64,000 nucleotides of DNA. Origin: Mucilaginibacter sp. KACC 22063 (GTDB lineage: Bacteria > Bacteroidota > Bacteroidia > Sphingobacteriales > Sphingobacteriaceae). The notes beneath the pieces were generated by a model, which was not told where the DNA came from, searched no databases, and saw nothing but the letters and a program-made list of their open reading frames with translations. Both the position numbers and the translations under genes were made by a program. How positions within the stretch are numbered: the stretch's first letter is position 1; each line of letters opens with the position of its first letter. Location: NCBI RefSeq assembly GCF_028736115.1, contig NZ_CP117877.1:3162001-3226000 (forward strand). The letters are read 5' to 3'. Below are positions 55,599-63,539 of this stretch, piece by piece.

Positions 55599-56852
55599 TT
55601 ACACATCAAGGCGCATGTCCTTTTGCTCGTCAAGGTTAAGCGAAGGATCAGCTGCCATGTTGTTACGGTCGCGGAAAAACAGTAAGAACAGCACCAGTAC
55701 ACCAGCTGCAATACCTGCTGGTATCAGCCAGATATGCTGCCAGTTATGCGAATTTGCACCGGTTTTGTATGAATCTACAATTGGGCCTGAAATATAAGAA
55801 CCGATCAGCATACCAACGCCATAAGTGGCAAGGGTGATAAAGCCCTGTGCAGCACTTTTAAAACGTTCGCCTGCAAGGTTATCTGTATAGATTTGACCTG
55901 TTACGAAGAAGAAGTCATAACAAATACCGTGCATTACAATACCTAATATCAGCATCCAGTAATTGGTGTCAATGTTTCCGTATGCGAAGAACACATATCG
56001 TAATGCCCAGGCAAGCATACCAAAGGCCAACATTTTTTTAACGCCTAATCTTACAAAGAAGAAAGGCATGATAGCCATAAACACAAGTTCTGAAACCTGT
56101 CCGAATGCTTGCTTACCAGCCGCACCCTGCATACCTACCTCATTAAGGAAAGGATTGGTAAAGTTGTAATAAAAAGCAAGCGGAATACAAATTGCGATAG
56201 AACCCAGGAAAAATACCAGGTATGATGTATTTTTCAGCATACCAATCGAATCCAGGCCTACAATTTCACGGAAGCTTGTTTTTTGGCCTTTTTTAACAGG
56301 AGGCGTATCCGGTAAAGTAAAGCTGAATAAGCCTAATATTAATGAGGCTACTGCCGCCATTTTAAAAGTTAAGATCAGCGTACCTGCTTTTTCCCAACCT
56401 AACCAGCCAATTGTTAAACCCGCTACAATCCAGCCTAATGTACCTAAAACCCTTATCGGTGGAAACTCCTTGCTTGGATTGGTCATCTGCTTAAATGAAA
56501 CAGAGTTAACCAATGCCAAGGTAGGCATATAAATCACCATGTAAATAAAGATGATCGGATAAAATGCATTGAAATCAGTCAGGGTTGTTGCATAATACAA
56601 TGCAGCTGCGCCAACTAAATGCAATACACCCAATATTTTCTGAGCTGAGAAAAACTTATCTGCAATTAAACCGATAATAAACGGTGCAAGTATAGCACCG
56701 AATGATTGGGTTGCATAAGCCTCGGCGTTTTGAAAGTCTGTAGCTTTAAGCGTTTTGGTCAGGTAAGTACCCATCGTTACAAACCATGCTCCCCAAATAA
56801 AAAATTCGAGGAACATCATGAACGATAGTTTAACTTTAACGGTCAGGTTCAT
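55599..56852 (-). CDS. MFS permease of the nucleoside/sugar:proton symporter type (NupG-like)
   Basis: 417 residues with 12 predicted membrane helices. The N-terminus KLSFMMFLEFFIWGAWFVTMGTYL and GAILAPFIIGLIADKFFSAQKILG match the nucleoside H+ symporter family, and YDFFFVTGQIYTDN is also typical. In Bacteroidota, such permeases are often found in sugar-oxidation operons. Here it probably carries the released oxidised or free sugar over the inner membrane. It sits eight bases downstream of the cytochrome gene. Confidence 0.88.
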   Translation of the reverse strand: MNLTVKVKLSFMMFLEFFIWGAWFVTMGTYLTKTLKATDFQNAEAYATQSFGAILAPFIIGLIADKFFSAQKILGVLHLVGAAALYYATTLTDFNAFYPIIFIYMVIYMPTLALVNSVSFKQMTNPSKEFPPIRVLGTLGWIVAGLTIGWLGWEKAGTLILTFKMAAVASLILGLFSFTLPDTPPVKKGQKTSFREIVGLDSIGMLKNTSYLVFFLGSIAICIPLAFYYNFTNPFLNEVGMQGAAGKQAFGQVSELVFMAIMPFFFVRLGVKKMLAFGMLAWALRYVFFAYGNIDTNYWMLILGIVMHGICYDFFFVTGQIYTDNLAGERFKSAAQGFITLATYGVGMLIGSYISGPIVDSYKTGANSHNWQHIWLIPAGIAAGVLVLFLLFFRDRNNMAADPSLNLDEQKDMRLDV

Positions 56853-56859
56853 GGCAATA

Positions 56860-57309
56860 CTATTTTACGGTAAGTATGTATTTAACCATTTCCTTAGCGT
56901 CATCAACAGATAAAGACGGGTGAGCGCTCATTGGTACTTCGCCCCAGCTACCAGAACCGCCTTTGATAACTTTATCGGCAAGTTTATCTATATCACCTGA
57001 GTTGTATTTTTTGGCAACGTCTGCATAAGCAGGGCCAACTAATTTATCGTGCTCTTTATGGCAGGTCAAACAATCGTTTTGTGCAATTAACTGCGCACCT
57101 TTTGATGATGAAGCTACGCTGCCACCTGTTTTTTCGTTACCCGCGCTACCGGTAGTATCCTGTGCTGCATCAGAGTTATGCGCTACGGCATTTTGATCTG
57201 TTGCAACAGTGGTATCTGTACTTACTTTATCAGATTTTTGTCCGCCACCACAGGCAGCCATTAACGTACAAAATGCTGCTAATGATAAAATGCTAAGTGT
57301 CTTCTTCAT
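56860..57309 (-). CDS. Cytochrome c lipoprotein
   Basis: 149 residues. The lipoprotein leader ends TLMAACGGGQ with Cys20. A Ser/Thr/Ala-rich linker (25-70) tethers a single class I domain with haem motif CLTCH (80-84) and probable distal ligand Met127 in GEVPMSAHP. Predicted to take electrons from the periplasmic GMC dehydrogenase encoded upstream and pass them to the respiratory chain, as the cytochrome subunit does in FAD-dependent sugar dehydrogenase complexes. Confidence 0.93.
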   Translation of the reverse strand: MKKTLSILSLAAFCTLMAACGGGQKSDKVSTDTTVATDQNAVAHNSDAAQDTTGSAGNEKTGGSVASSSKGAQLIAQNDCLTCHKEHDKLVGPAYADVAKKYNSGDIDKLADKVIKGGSGSWGEVPMSAHPSLSVDDAKEMVKYILTVK

Positions 57310-57329
57310 TATTAGATTAGTTTTAGTTG

Positions 57330-58382
57330 TTATATTCCTAATATTTTTTTGTTCAGCGATGCGTCTATTCCTGATGCTGCAAAATCATCAAAAACACGGT
57401 CTGTAACGTGTATAATGTGATCTTTTATAAATTGCGCACCTTCGCGGGCACCATCTTCCGGATGTTTAAGGGCACACTCCCATTCTAATACCGCCCATCC
57501 CGGAAAATCATATTGCGCTAATTTGCTAAAAATTGATTTAAAATCAACCTGTCCATCTCCTAAAGATCTGAAACGGCCGGCACGGTCAATCCAGTTCTGG
57601 TAACCGCCGTAAACGCCCTGTCGACCGGTCGGATTAAATTCGGCATCCTTAACGTGCATCATTTTAATGCGCTCGTGGTAAATATCGATGTACTCCAGGT
57701 AATCAAGGCACTGCAATATAAAGTGCGAAGGATCATAAAGCAGGTTGGCACGTTTATGATTGTTTACCTTTTCAAGGAACATCTCATACGTTGTACCATC
57801 ATGCAGGTCTTCACCGGCATGTATTTCATAGCAAAGGTCAATACCGCATTCTTCGTAATAATCCAAAATCGGCATCCAGCGGCGGGCAAGTTCTTCAAAA
57901 GCAGTTTGCACCATACCGGCAGGGCGTTGCGGCCACGGATACATAAACGGCCATGCAAAGGCACCGCTAAATGTTACACTGGCAGGCAAACCTAAGTTTT
58001 GTGAAGCTTTTGCAGCATACTTAACCTGCTGTACAGCCCACTCCTGGCGTGCTTTCGGGTTTTTACGATAGGCTTCTGGTGCAAAACCATCGAACAGATC
58101 ATCATATACCGGGTTTACAGCTACCAGCTGGCCCTGGATGTGGGTAGATAGTTCGGTAATTTCTAAACCCGCTTCATTTACGATGCCTTTTACTTCATCA
58201 GCATAAGTTTTGCTTTCGGCAGCTTTTTGCAGATCAATAAACCGCGGATCTCCGGTTGGCAGCTGCAGGCCTTTAAAACCAAGGCTTCCCGCCCACTCTG
58301 CGATAGCCTTTAAATCATTAAAAGGCGCTTTATCGCCAATAAATTGTGCTATAAATAATGCAGGTCCTTTTATTGTAACCAT
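57330..58382 (-). CDS. Cytoplasmic sugar-phosphate isomerase/epimerase-like TIM-barrel protein (C)
   Basis: 350 residues and no signal peptide (it starts MVTIKGPALFIAQFIGDK). The barrel motifs are GFKGLQLPTGDPRFIDL, DLCYEIHAGEDLHDG, ANLLYDPSHFILQCLDY, IKMMHVKDAEFNPTG, DGQVDFKSIF and GWAVLEWECA, giving Glu, Asp, His and Glu metal positions. It begins ten bases after the Gfo/Idh/MocA gene stop and probably works with it in the cytoplasm. Substrate unknown; in this context a keto-sugar or keto-inositol-like compound is possible. Confidence 0.9.
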   Translation of the reverse strand: MVTIKGPALFIAQFIGDKAPFNDLKAIAEWAGSLGFKGLQLPTGDPRFIDLQKAAESKTYADEVKGIVNEAGLEITELSTHIQGQLVAVNPVYDDLFDGFAPEAYRKNPKARQEWAVQQVKYAAKASQNLGLPASVTFSGAFAWPFMYPWPQRPAGMVQTAFEELARRWMPILDYYEECGIDLCYEIHAGEDLHDGTTYEMFLEKVNNHKRANLLYDPSHFILQCLDYLEYIDIYHERIKMMHVKDAEFNPTGRQGVYGGYQNWIDRAGRFRSLGDGQVDFKSIFSKLAQYDFPGWAVLEWECALKHPEDGAREGAQFIKDHIIHVTDRVFDDFAASGIDASLNKKILGI

Positions 58383-58391
58383 AGGTAGAGT

Positions 58392-59543
58392 TTAAATTGT
58401 AAATGGTGTCCATTTTTGGTCAGACTTACCCGAAGCTATTACATTTTCAGTAAATGCCATGCCACGCACGCCATCTTCCACGCCCGGATAATCCAATGCT
58501 TCCGGAGCGGCTTCTTGTCCTTCCAGCCCCGCCTTAACGGTTAAGGCAAAATTGCGGTAAAGATTTGCAAACGCTTCCAGATAACCCTCTGGATGACCAG
58601 CTGGTGTACGTGTATTGTGCTGTGCATAGCTGCTGGTATAACCGCCGCCTGTGCGGTAAATCTCAGCAGGTTTATCAGGCCAGCGAACAATTAATGAATT
58701 AGCATCAACCTGCTGCCACTCTAAACCGCCTTTTTCACCATAAACACTGATGTTTACGTTGTTTTCGGCACCGGCAGCAACCTGTGTTGCAATTAAAACA
58801 CCGCTTGCACCGTTTTCAAATTTCAGCAGCACAGCGCCATCATCATCCAACTTACGCCCTTCAACCACAACATTGATATCCGCACATAAATGCGAAACTT
58901 TTAATCCGGTAATGTATTCAGCAAGATTAAAAGCATGCGTGCCAATATCACCCATAGCGCCTGCAATACCGCTTTTACCCGGATCTGTGCGCCATGAAGC
59001 CTGCTTGTTGTCTTCACCCTCCAGGAAAGTGCTCAACCAGCCTTGCGGATACTGCACATACACCTTACGGATTTTACCCAGCTTACCAGATTTAATCAGC
59101 TGTTTAGCCTCTTTTACCATTGGGTAACCGGTGTAAGTATGCGTAAGGCAGAATTTGTTGCCTGTGCTTTCTACAACTTTTTTAAGCTCTTTAGCTTCAT
59201 CAAGCGAGAAGGTCATTGGCTTGTCCAGCACTACATGGAACCCATTCTCGAGTGCAAGTTTTGAAGGTTCAAAATGTACGTGGTTTGGTGTTACAATACT
59301 GATCACCTGTACGCGCTGATCTTCGGGTAGTTGTCTTTCCTTTTCGATGAGATCTTTGTACGAACCATAAATGCGGCTTTCATCCAGGCCAAGCGCAATA
59401 CCGCTGGCTTTGGCTTTTGCAGAATCACTGCTGAAAGCACCGCAAACTAATTCATATTGATCATCTATACGTGCGGCAATGCGGTGCACGGCGCCAATAA
59501 AGGCTCCCTGACCGCCGCCAATCATTCCAAGTCTTAGTTTCAT
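58392..59543 (-). CDS. Gfo/Idh/MocA-family oxidoreductase, cytoplasmic
   Basis: 383 residues from the ATG at 59543, where the nucleotide-binding strand begins (MKLRLGMIGGGQGAFIGAVH). A longer frame up to 59672 reads through a palindromic repeat and is rejected. It has VISIVTPNHVHFEP, the catalytic-type Lys in VVLDKPMTFSLDEA, and MGDIGTHAFNLAEYITG with the conserved His. It uses NAD(P) to oxidise or reduce a sugar carbon. It precedes barrel protein C. No leader is seen, unlike the second family member at 60288. Confidence 0.92.
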   Translation of the reverse strand: MKLRLGMIGGGQGAFIGAVHRIAARIDDQYELVCGAFSSDSAKAKASGIALGLDESRIYGSYKDLIEKERQLPEDQRVQVISIVTPNHVHFEPSKLALENGFHVVLDKPMTFSLDEAKELKKVVESTGNKFCLTHTYTGYPMVKEAKQLIKSGKLGKIRKVYVQYPQGWLSTFLEGEDNKQASWRTDPGKSGIAGAMGDIGTHAFNLAEYITGLKVSHLCADINVVVEGRKLDDDGAVLLKFENGASGVLIATQVAAGAENNVNISVYGEKGGLEWQQVDANSLIVRWPDKPAEIYRTGGGYTSSYAQHNTRTPAGHPEGYLEAFANLYRNFALTVKAGLEGQEAAPEALDYPGVEDGVRGMAFTENVIASGKSDQKWTPFTI

Positions 59544-59569
59544 CTGTAACGCTAAGTTCCACATATAGC

Positions 59570-59663
59570 CGTCATTGCGAGGCACGAAGCAATCCCCAAT
59601 TAACAAAACATCTGTTAAAGATGATCTGCATAGTTTGGGATTGCTTCGTGCCTCGCAATGACG
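59570..59663. repeat. REP/MITE-like palindromic repeat inside the operon
   Basis: Perfect 27-bp inverted arms (59570-59596 and 59637-59663) start CGTCATTGCGAGGCACGAAG and flank a 40-base AT-rich centre. Read as protein it gives the HCEARSN...GDCFVPRND pattern often mis-called as coding in bacterial genomes. It lies in the 135-base gap between the subunit-3-like gene and the Gfo/Idh/MocA gene. I found no second copy in the window. It has no transposase. Confidence 0.9.
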
Positions 59664-59678
59664 AGCGGACATTAATAT

Positions 59679-60248
59679 TTAAGCCAAAGCCCAGGCTTTA
59701 TCCCCCTTTTTGTAAGGATAGTTACCATCAAACTTACCCGGTACAGGCAAGTAACGCATAGCTTTTGTACAGCCTGGCTCTGAGGTAAAATACCCTAGCA
59801 GCGTAAGCTCTTTAATCATGCGGTAATAATGGTTAGGGTCTTCTTTCTTCTTAGTTTTAGAATACTCCATTTGCTCCTTATCAAGCGCGGCTAAAACTTT
59901 AACGCGTTCTTCAGGGCTGGCATCCATAAATTTAGCCTTAATCAGTTTCTGACTGGCATCATCCAATTTACCTAAACCGTCAATAAATACTTTCTGATCT
60001 TCTTTGGTGTAGCAGTCGCGAACCATTACCGCCATAAACTGGCCCACTTTAGCGTCTTTAGCGCCTGGTGTGCTGGTACGTGGTAAAATGGTTTCAGCTA
60101 CTTCATCCATAAAGGCAACGTTTTTTTCGTCGAAAAGGTCGTCTACTTTGCTGGCAGTTGGTTTACAGCCAGAGATAAAGAACTCTGTGCCGATAACAGT
60201 GCCGCCCAGTATCCAGGCAACTCTTTCAATAGCTTGTCTTCTATTCAT
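59679..60248 (-). CDS. Gluconate 2-dehydrogenase subunit 3-like protein (gamma subunit of a GMC dehydrogenase)
   Basis: 189 residues. MNRRQAIERVAWILGGTVIG is a twin-arginine leader and GCKPTAS may be a lipobox (Cys28). The domain shows FMDEVAETILPRTSTPGAKDAKVGQF and LTLLGYFTSEPGC. In known FAD-dependent sugar dehydrogenases this small subunit carries the signal-less GMC subunit through the Tat pore. The complete GMC protein encoded two genes upstream also has no leader, which fits that arrangement. Confidence 0.9.
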   Translation of the reverse strand: MNRRQAIERVAWILGGTVIGTEFFISGCKPTASKVDDLFDEKNVAFMDEVAETILPRTSTPGAKDAKVGQFMAVMVRDCYTKEDQKVFIDGLGKLDDASQKLIKAKFMDASPEERVKVLAALDKEQMEYSKTKKKEDPNHYYRMIKELTLLGYFTSEPGCTKAMRYLPVPGKFDGNYPYKKGDKAWALA

Positions 60249-60287
60249 AGTTTTTACTATGCTTATTTAAGTTTATCAGTTAATCTT

Positions 60288-61724
60288 TTAAGCTTTCATC
60301 AGGTTCCAGCCCTGGCGGTACTCACGTTTAACGTATTTATTAACCGCATCAAAGTTAGATACCTTCATGGCTGAATTATCCCATTCGTATTTGATCTGTC
60401 CGCCTGGCAAATCGTGGCCCCTTACAGCAAGGTTAGCCATTAATAATGCCTCGGTTAACGGACCAGCTACTTCAAATGGTGAACTTACTTCTTTTTTACC
60501 ATATCCTGCTAAACAAGCCTCAACCCATTGGCCATAGTGGCCATCGGCACCACCTGGTACACGTGCCCATTTCTGCGGCGCATGAGCCTGTGCGGTCAGT
60601 GATTTTGGTAATAGAGTTGGCGCTGATGAATAAGTACTTGCGTACATTTTGCCTTTGGTACCGATAAATAATGTACCGTTACCTTCTTCGCCACCCCATT
60701 TTTCGTTAGGGCCAAGCTCATCCGGTCTTTCAGGCTGTATACCACCGTCCATCCAGTGCAGGGTAACGTCGCCTTGTGTTTTAGCAGTTTTAGGGAAGGT
60801 AAGCGTAATGTGGCTTGATGGCGGGCAGCTTTCAGGGAAAACGCCTTTCTTAAATTCGTCAACATAAACACTACCAACACTTGCCTGTACGCTTTTCACG
60901 TATTGCAAACCAAGCGCACGGAACGGAGCCTCAATTAAGTGGCAACCCATATCGCCCAAGGCGCCGGTACCATAATCCCACCAGCCACGCCAGTTGAACG
61001 GAACCAGTTTATCTACGTAATCTTTGTAAGGCGCTGTACCTAACCACAGATCCCAGTCTAATTCTTTCGGAACTTCGGCTTTGGTAGTTGGCCATTGTAT
61101 GCCTTGCGGCCATACCGGGCGGTTGGTCCAGCAATAAATGGTATGCACATCACCGATTAAACCAGCATCGTACCACTCAGAAAGTAAGCGTGTACCATCA
61201 TTTGATGCACCCTGGTTACCCATTTGGGTTACTACCTTATACTTTTTGGCAGCTTCGGTAAGCATACGCGCTTCATAAATATCATGCGTAAGCGGTTTTT
61301 GCACATAAACGTGCTTGCCTAACTGCATGGCATGATAAGTAATAATGGCGTGGTTATGATCTGGCGTTGATACAGAAACGGCATCAATATGCTTGTGTTC
61401 TTTGTCGAACAGTTCGCGCCAGTCTTTATAATATTTTGCTTTAGGGAAGTTTTTAACAGAATTTGCCGCGCGGCGGTCGTCAACATCGCACAGGTAAGCA
61501 ATTTCTGCCTTACCACTTTTATAAAAGTTGGCAATGTCGCTTTCGCCTTTACCACCGGCTCCAATACCGGCAATCATTAGCTTATCGCTTGGTGCCGTAT
61601 ATCCTTTTCCGCCTAATACGTAACGCGGAACAATCATAAAACCGGCAGCTGCTAATGAACTGCTTTTAATAAAGTCGCGCCTGGAAACGCCCTTCTGTTC
61701 TTTCTCTTCGGGTTTGTTATTCAT
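60288..61724 (-). CDS. Tat-exported Gfo/Idh/MocA-family oxidoreductase
   Basis: 478 residues. The leader contains VSRRDFIKSSSLAAAGFMIV, a canonical Tat motif. Then LMIAGIGAGGKGESDIANF forms the nucleotide-binding turn. VDAVSVSTPDHNHA-type text reads DAVSVSTPDHNHAIIT, followed by VYVQKPLTHDIYEA with the conserved Lys-Pro, and GDMGCHLIEAPFRALGL. Export with cofactor already bound is known for Zymomonas glucose-fructose oxidoreductase; a similar periplasmic role is inferred. It sits between the GMC and subunit-3-like genes, 12 bases after the GMC stop. Confidence 0.92.
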   Translation of the reverse strand: MNNKPEEKEQKGVSRRDFIKSSSLAAAGFMIVPRYVLGGKGYTAPSDKLMIAGIGAGGKGESDIANFYKSGKAEIAYLCDVDDRRAANSVKNFPKAKYYKDWRELFDKEHKHIDAVSVSTPDHNHAIITYHAMQLGKHVYVQKPLTHDIYEARMLTEAAKKYKVVTQMGNQGASNDGTRLLSEWYDAGLIGDVHTIYCWTNRPVWPQGIQWPTTKAEVPKELDWDLWLGTAPYKDYVDKLVPFNWRGWWDYGTGALGDMGCHLIEAPFRALGLQYVKSVQASVGSVYVDEFKKGVFPESCPPSSHITLTFPKTAKTQGDVTLHWMDGGIQPERPDELGPNEKWGGEEGNGTLFIGTKGKMYASTYSSAPTLLPKSLTAQAHAPQKWARVPGGADGHYGQWVEACLAGYGKKEVSSPFEVAGPLTEALLMANLAVRGHDLPGGQIKYEWDNSAMKVSNFDAVNKYVKREYRQGWNLMKA

Positions 61725-61736
61725 TGGTGTAAAGTT

Positions 61737-63419
61737 TTAGATATTCATTTTCTTTAACTCGCTTACCGCATAGTCAACCGCACGGGCAGTTAAAGCCATA
61801 TAAGTTAAAGAAGGGTTTTGGCATGCTGCCGATGTCATTGCAGAACCATCGGTAACGAATACGTTTTGTGCATCCCAAACCTGGTTCCATTTGTTAAGTA
61901 CCGATGTTTTAGGATCGTGGCCCATACGTGCAGTACCCATTTCATGGATACCTTTACCAAGTACCGGCTCGCTTGTAAACGACTTCACGTTTTTAACGCC
62001 TGCTGCTTCCAGCATTTCAACGGCTTCGTTAGCCATATCAATACGCATTTTATTTTCGTTATCGCGTACCACGGCATCAATAACCGGAACAGGTAAGCCC
62101 CATTTGTCTTTCTTGGTTTTATCAAGATACATGCGGTTTTCGTGGTAAGGTAAAGTTTCACCAAAGCCACCCATACCCATAGTCCATGCGCCAGGCTCTG
62201 CAAGCGCATCTTTAAATGCACCTCCCAGGTTTAATTCAGGAATATCGCGGCTCCAGCGCTCGCGGCCTGCACTTCCCTGGTAACCAAAACCACGTATGTA
62301 ATCGCGTTTTTTATCACCTTCAAGGTTAGCAAAACGAGGAATATATATACCATTAGCACGGCGGCCATACATGTATTTATCTTCATAGCCTTCCACATCA
62401 CCTGACGCGCCTACCCCTAAGTGGTGGTCCATAATGTTGTGGCCTAACTCGCCGCTGCTGCTGCCCAAGCCACCTGGCCAGATATCAGTAGCAGAATTCA
62501 TTAATATCCATGCTGTATTAATGGTAGATGCATTAAGGAAGATCACTTTTGCATAGTACTCGTAAGTTTTGTTGGTTTCTGCATCAAGTACCTCTACCCC
62601 TTTTGCTTTTTTGGTGTCTTTATCGTAAAGTACTTTGGTAACAATGCTAAACGGACGTAAGGTTAAGTTACCGGTTTTAACTGCTGCAGGCAATGTAGCC
62701 GATTGCGTACTGAAGTAGGCACCGAACGGACAGCCTAACCAGCATTTGTTACGGTATTGGCAATTGGTACGGCCCTCATGCGGAACTGTAATGTTTGCCG
62801 TACGGCCGATGATCATGTGGCGGTTGTTTTTGTAGTGCGCTTTTATACGGGCTGCTACATCCTTTTCAACCACGTTCATTTCCATGGCCGGCATAAAATC
62901 ACCATCAGGTAAAATAGGCACACCATCACGGTTACCAGAGATACCTGCAAATTTCTCTGCATAGCTATACCATGGCGCAAGGTCGGCATAACGGATAGGC
63001 CAGTCAACTGCGATACCATCTCTAAGGTTAGCTTCAAAATCGCTGTTGTGCCAGCGGTATGACTGACGGCCCCACATTAACGAGCGGCCACCAACATGGT
63101 AACCACGAAACCAATCAAATGGCTTAGCTTCCACATATGGGCTTTCTTTTTCGTTAACCCAATAATCAAGGTTAACTTCGGTTAGCACATAATCGCGTTT
63201 TAATACAGGATGATCTTCGATCATCTGTTGGGTACGGCCGCCGCGGTGTGGGAACTCCCAAGGCGCTTTATTGGCGTTCACATAATCTTTAATGTGCTCA
63301 ATGTTTTTGCCGCGTTCAAGTACAAGTGTTTTTAACCCTTTTTCGGTTAATTCTTTAGCTGCCCAACCCCCGGATATACCAGAGCCAACAACTATTGCAT
63401 CATAAGTATTAGCTGCCAT
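61737..63419 (-). CDS. GMC-family FAD sugar dehydrogenase, catalytic subunit
   Basis: 560 residues without a leader. FAD-binding: YDAIVVGSGISGGWAAKELT (6-25) and TLVLERGK. YHVGGRSLMWGRQSYRW is the second FAD motif. Cys220, Cys226 and Cys230 (NCQYRNKCWLGC) have the C-x5-C-x3-C spacing that binds a 3Fe-4S cluster in FAD glucose dehydrogenase. Catalytic His and Asn lie in IHEMGTARMG (about His492) and CQNPSLTYMAL (about Asn535). With the subunit-3-like protein and the cytochrome c, it forms a likely periplasmic sugar dehydrogenase. The DUF1080 protein suggests oxidation at carbon 3. The 120-base gap upstream (63420-63539) is AT-rich. Confidence 0.93.
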   Translation of the reverse strand: MAANTYDAIVVGSGISGGWAAKELTEKGLKTLVLERGKNIEHIKDYVNANKAPWEFPHRGGRTQQMIEDHPVLKRDYVLTEVNLDYWVNEKESPYVEAKPFDWFRGYHVGGRSLMWGRQSYRWHNSDFEANLRDGIAVDWPIRYADLAPWYSYAEKFAGISGNRDGVPILPDGDFMPAMEMNVVEKDVAARIKAHYKNNRHMIIGRTANITVPHEGRTNCQYRNKCWLGCPFGAYFSTQSATLPAAVKTGNLTLRPFSIVTKVLYDKDTKKAKGVEVLDAETNKTYEYYAKVIFLNASTINTAWILMNSATDIWPGGLGSSSGELGHNIMDHHLGVGASGDVEGYEDKYMYGRRANGIYIPRFANLEGDKKRDYIRGFGYQGSAGRERWSRDIPELNLGGAFKDALAEPGAWTMGMGGFGETLPYHENRMYLDKTKKDKWGLPVPVIDAVVRDNENKMRIDMANEAVEMLEAAGVKNVKSFTSEPVLGKGIHEMGTARMGHDPKTSVLNKWNQVWDAQNVFVTDGSAMTSAACQNPSLTYMALTARAVDYAVSELKKMNI

Positions 63420-63539
63420 AAAATAATGAAGGTGAAAATTGGTGTTTTGTGGTTACCACGCCTAATTTATAATTTTTTTTAATCTATAATAAATATCCAT
63501 TGTGTTTTCAGTACGCAATGGCATTAATTTGTACTATTT

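Noticed and set aside
59544..59672. N-terminal extension of the Gfo/Idh/MocA open frame
   Set aside because: The extra 43 residues are the translation of the palindromic repeat and short flanks; the Rossmann fold starts at the ATG at 59543.
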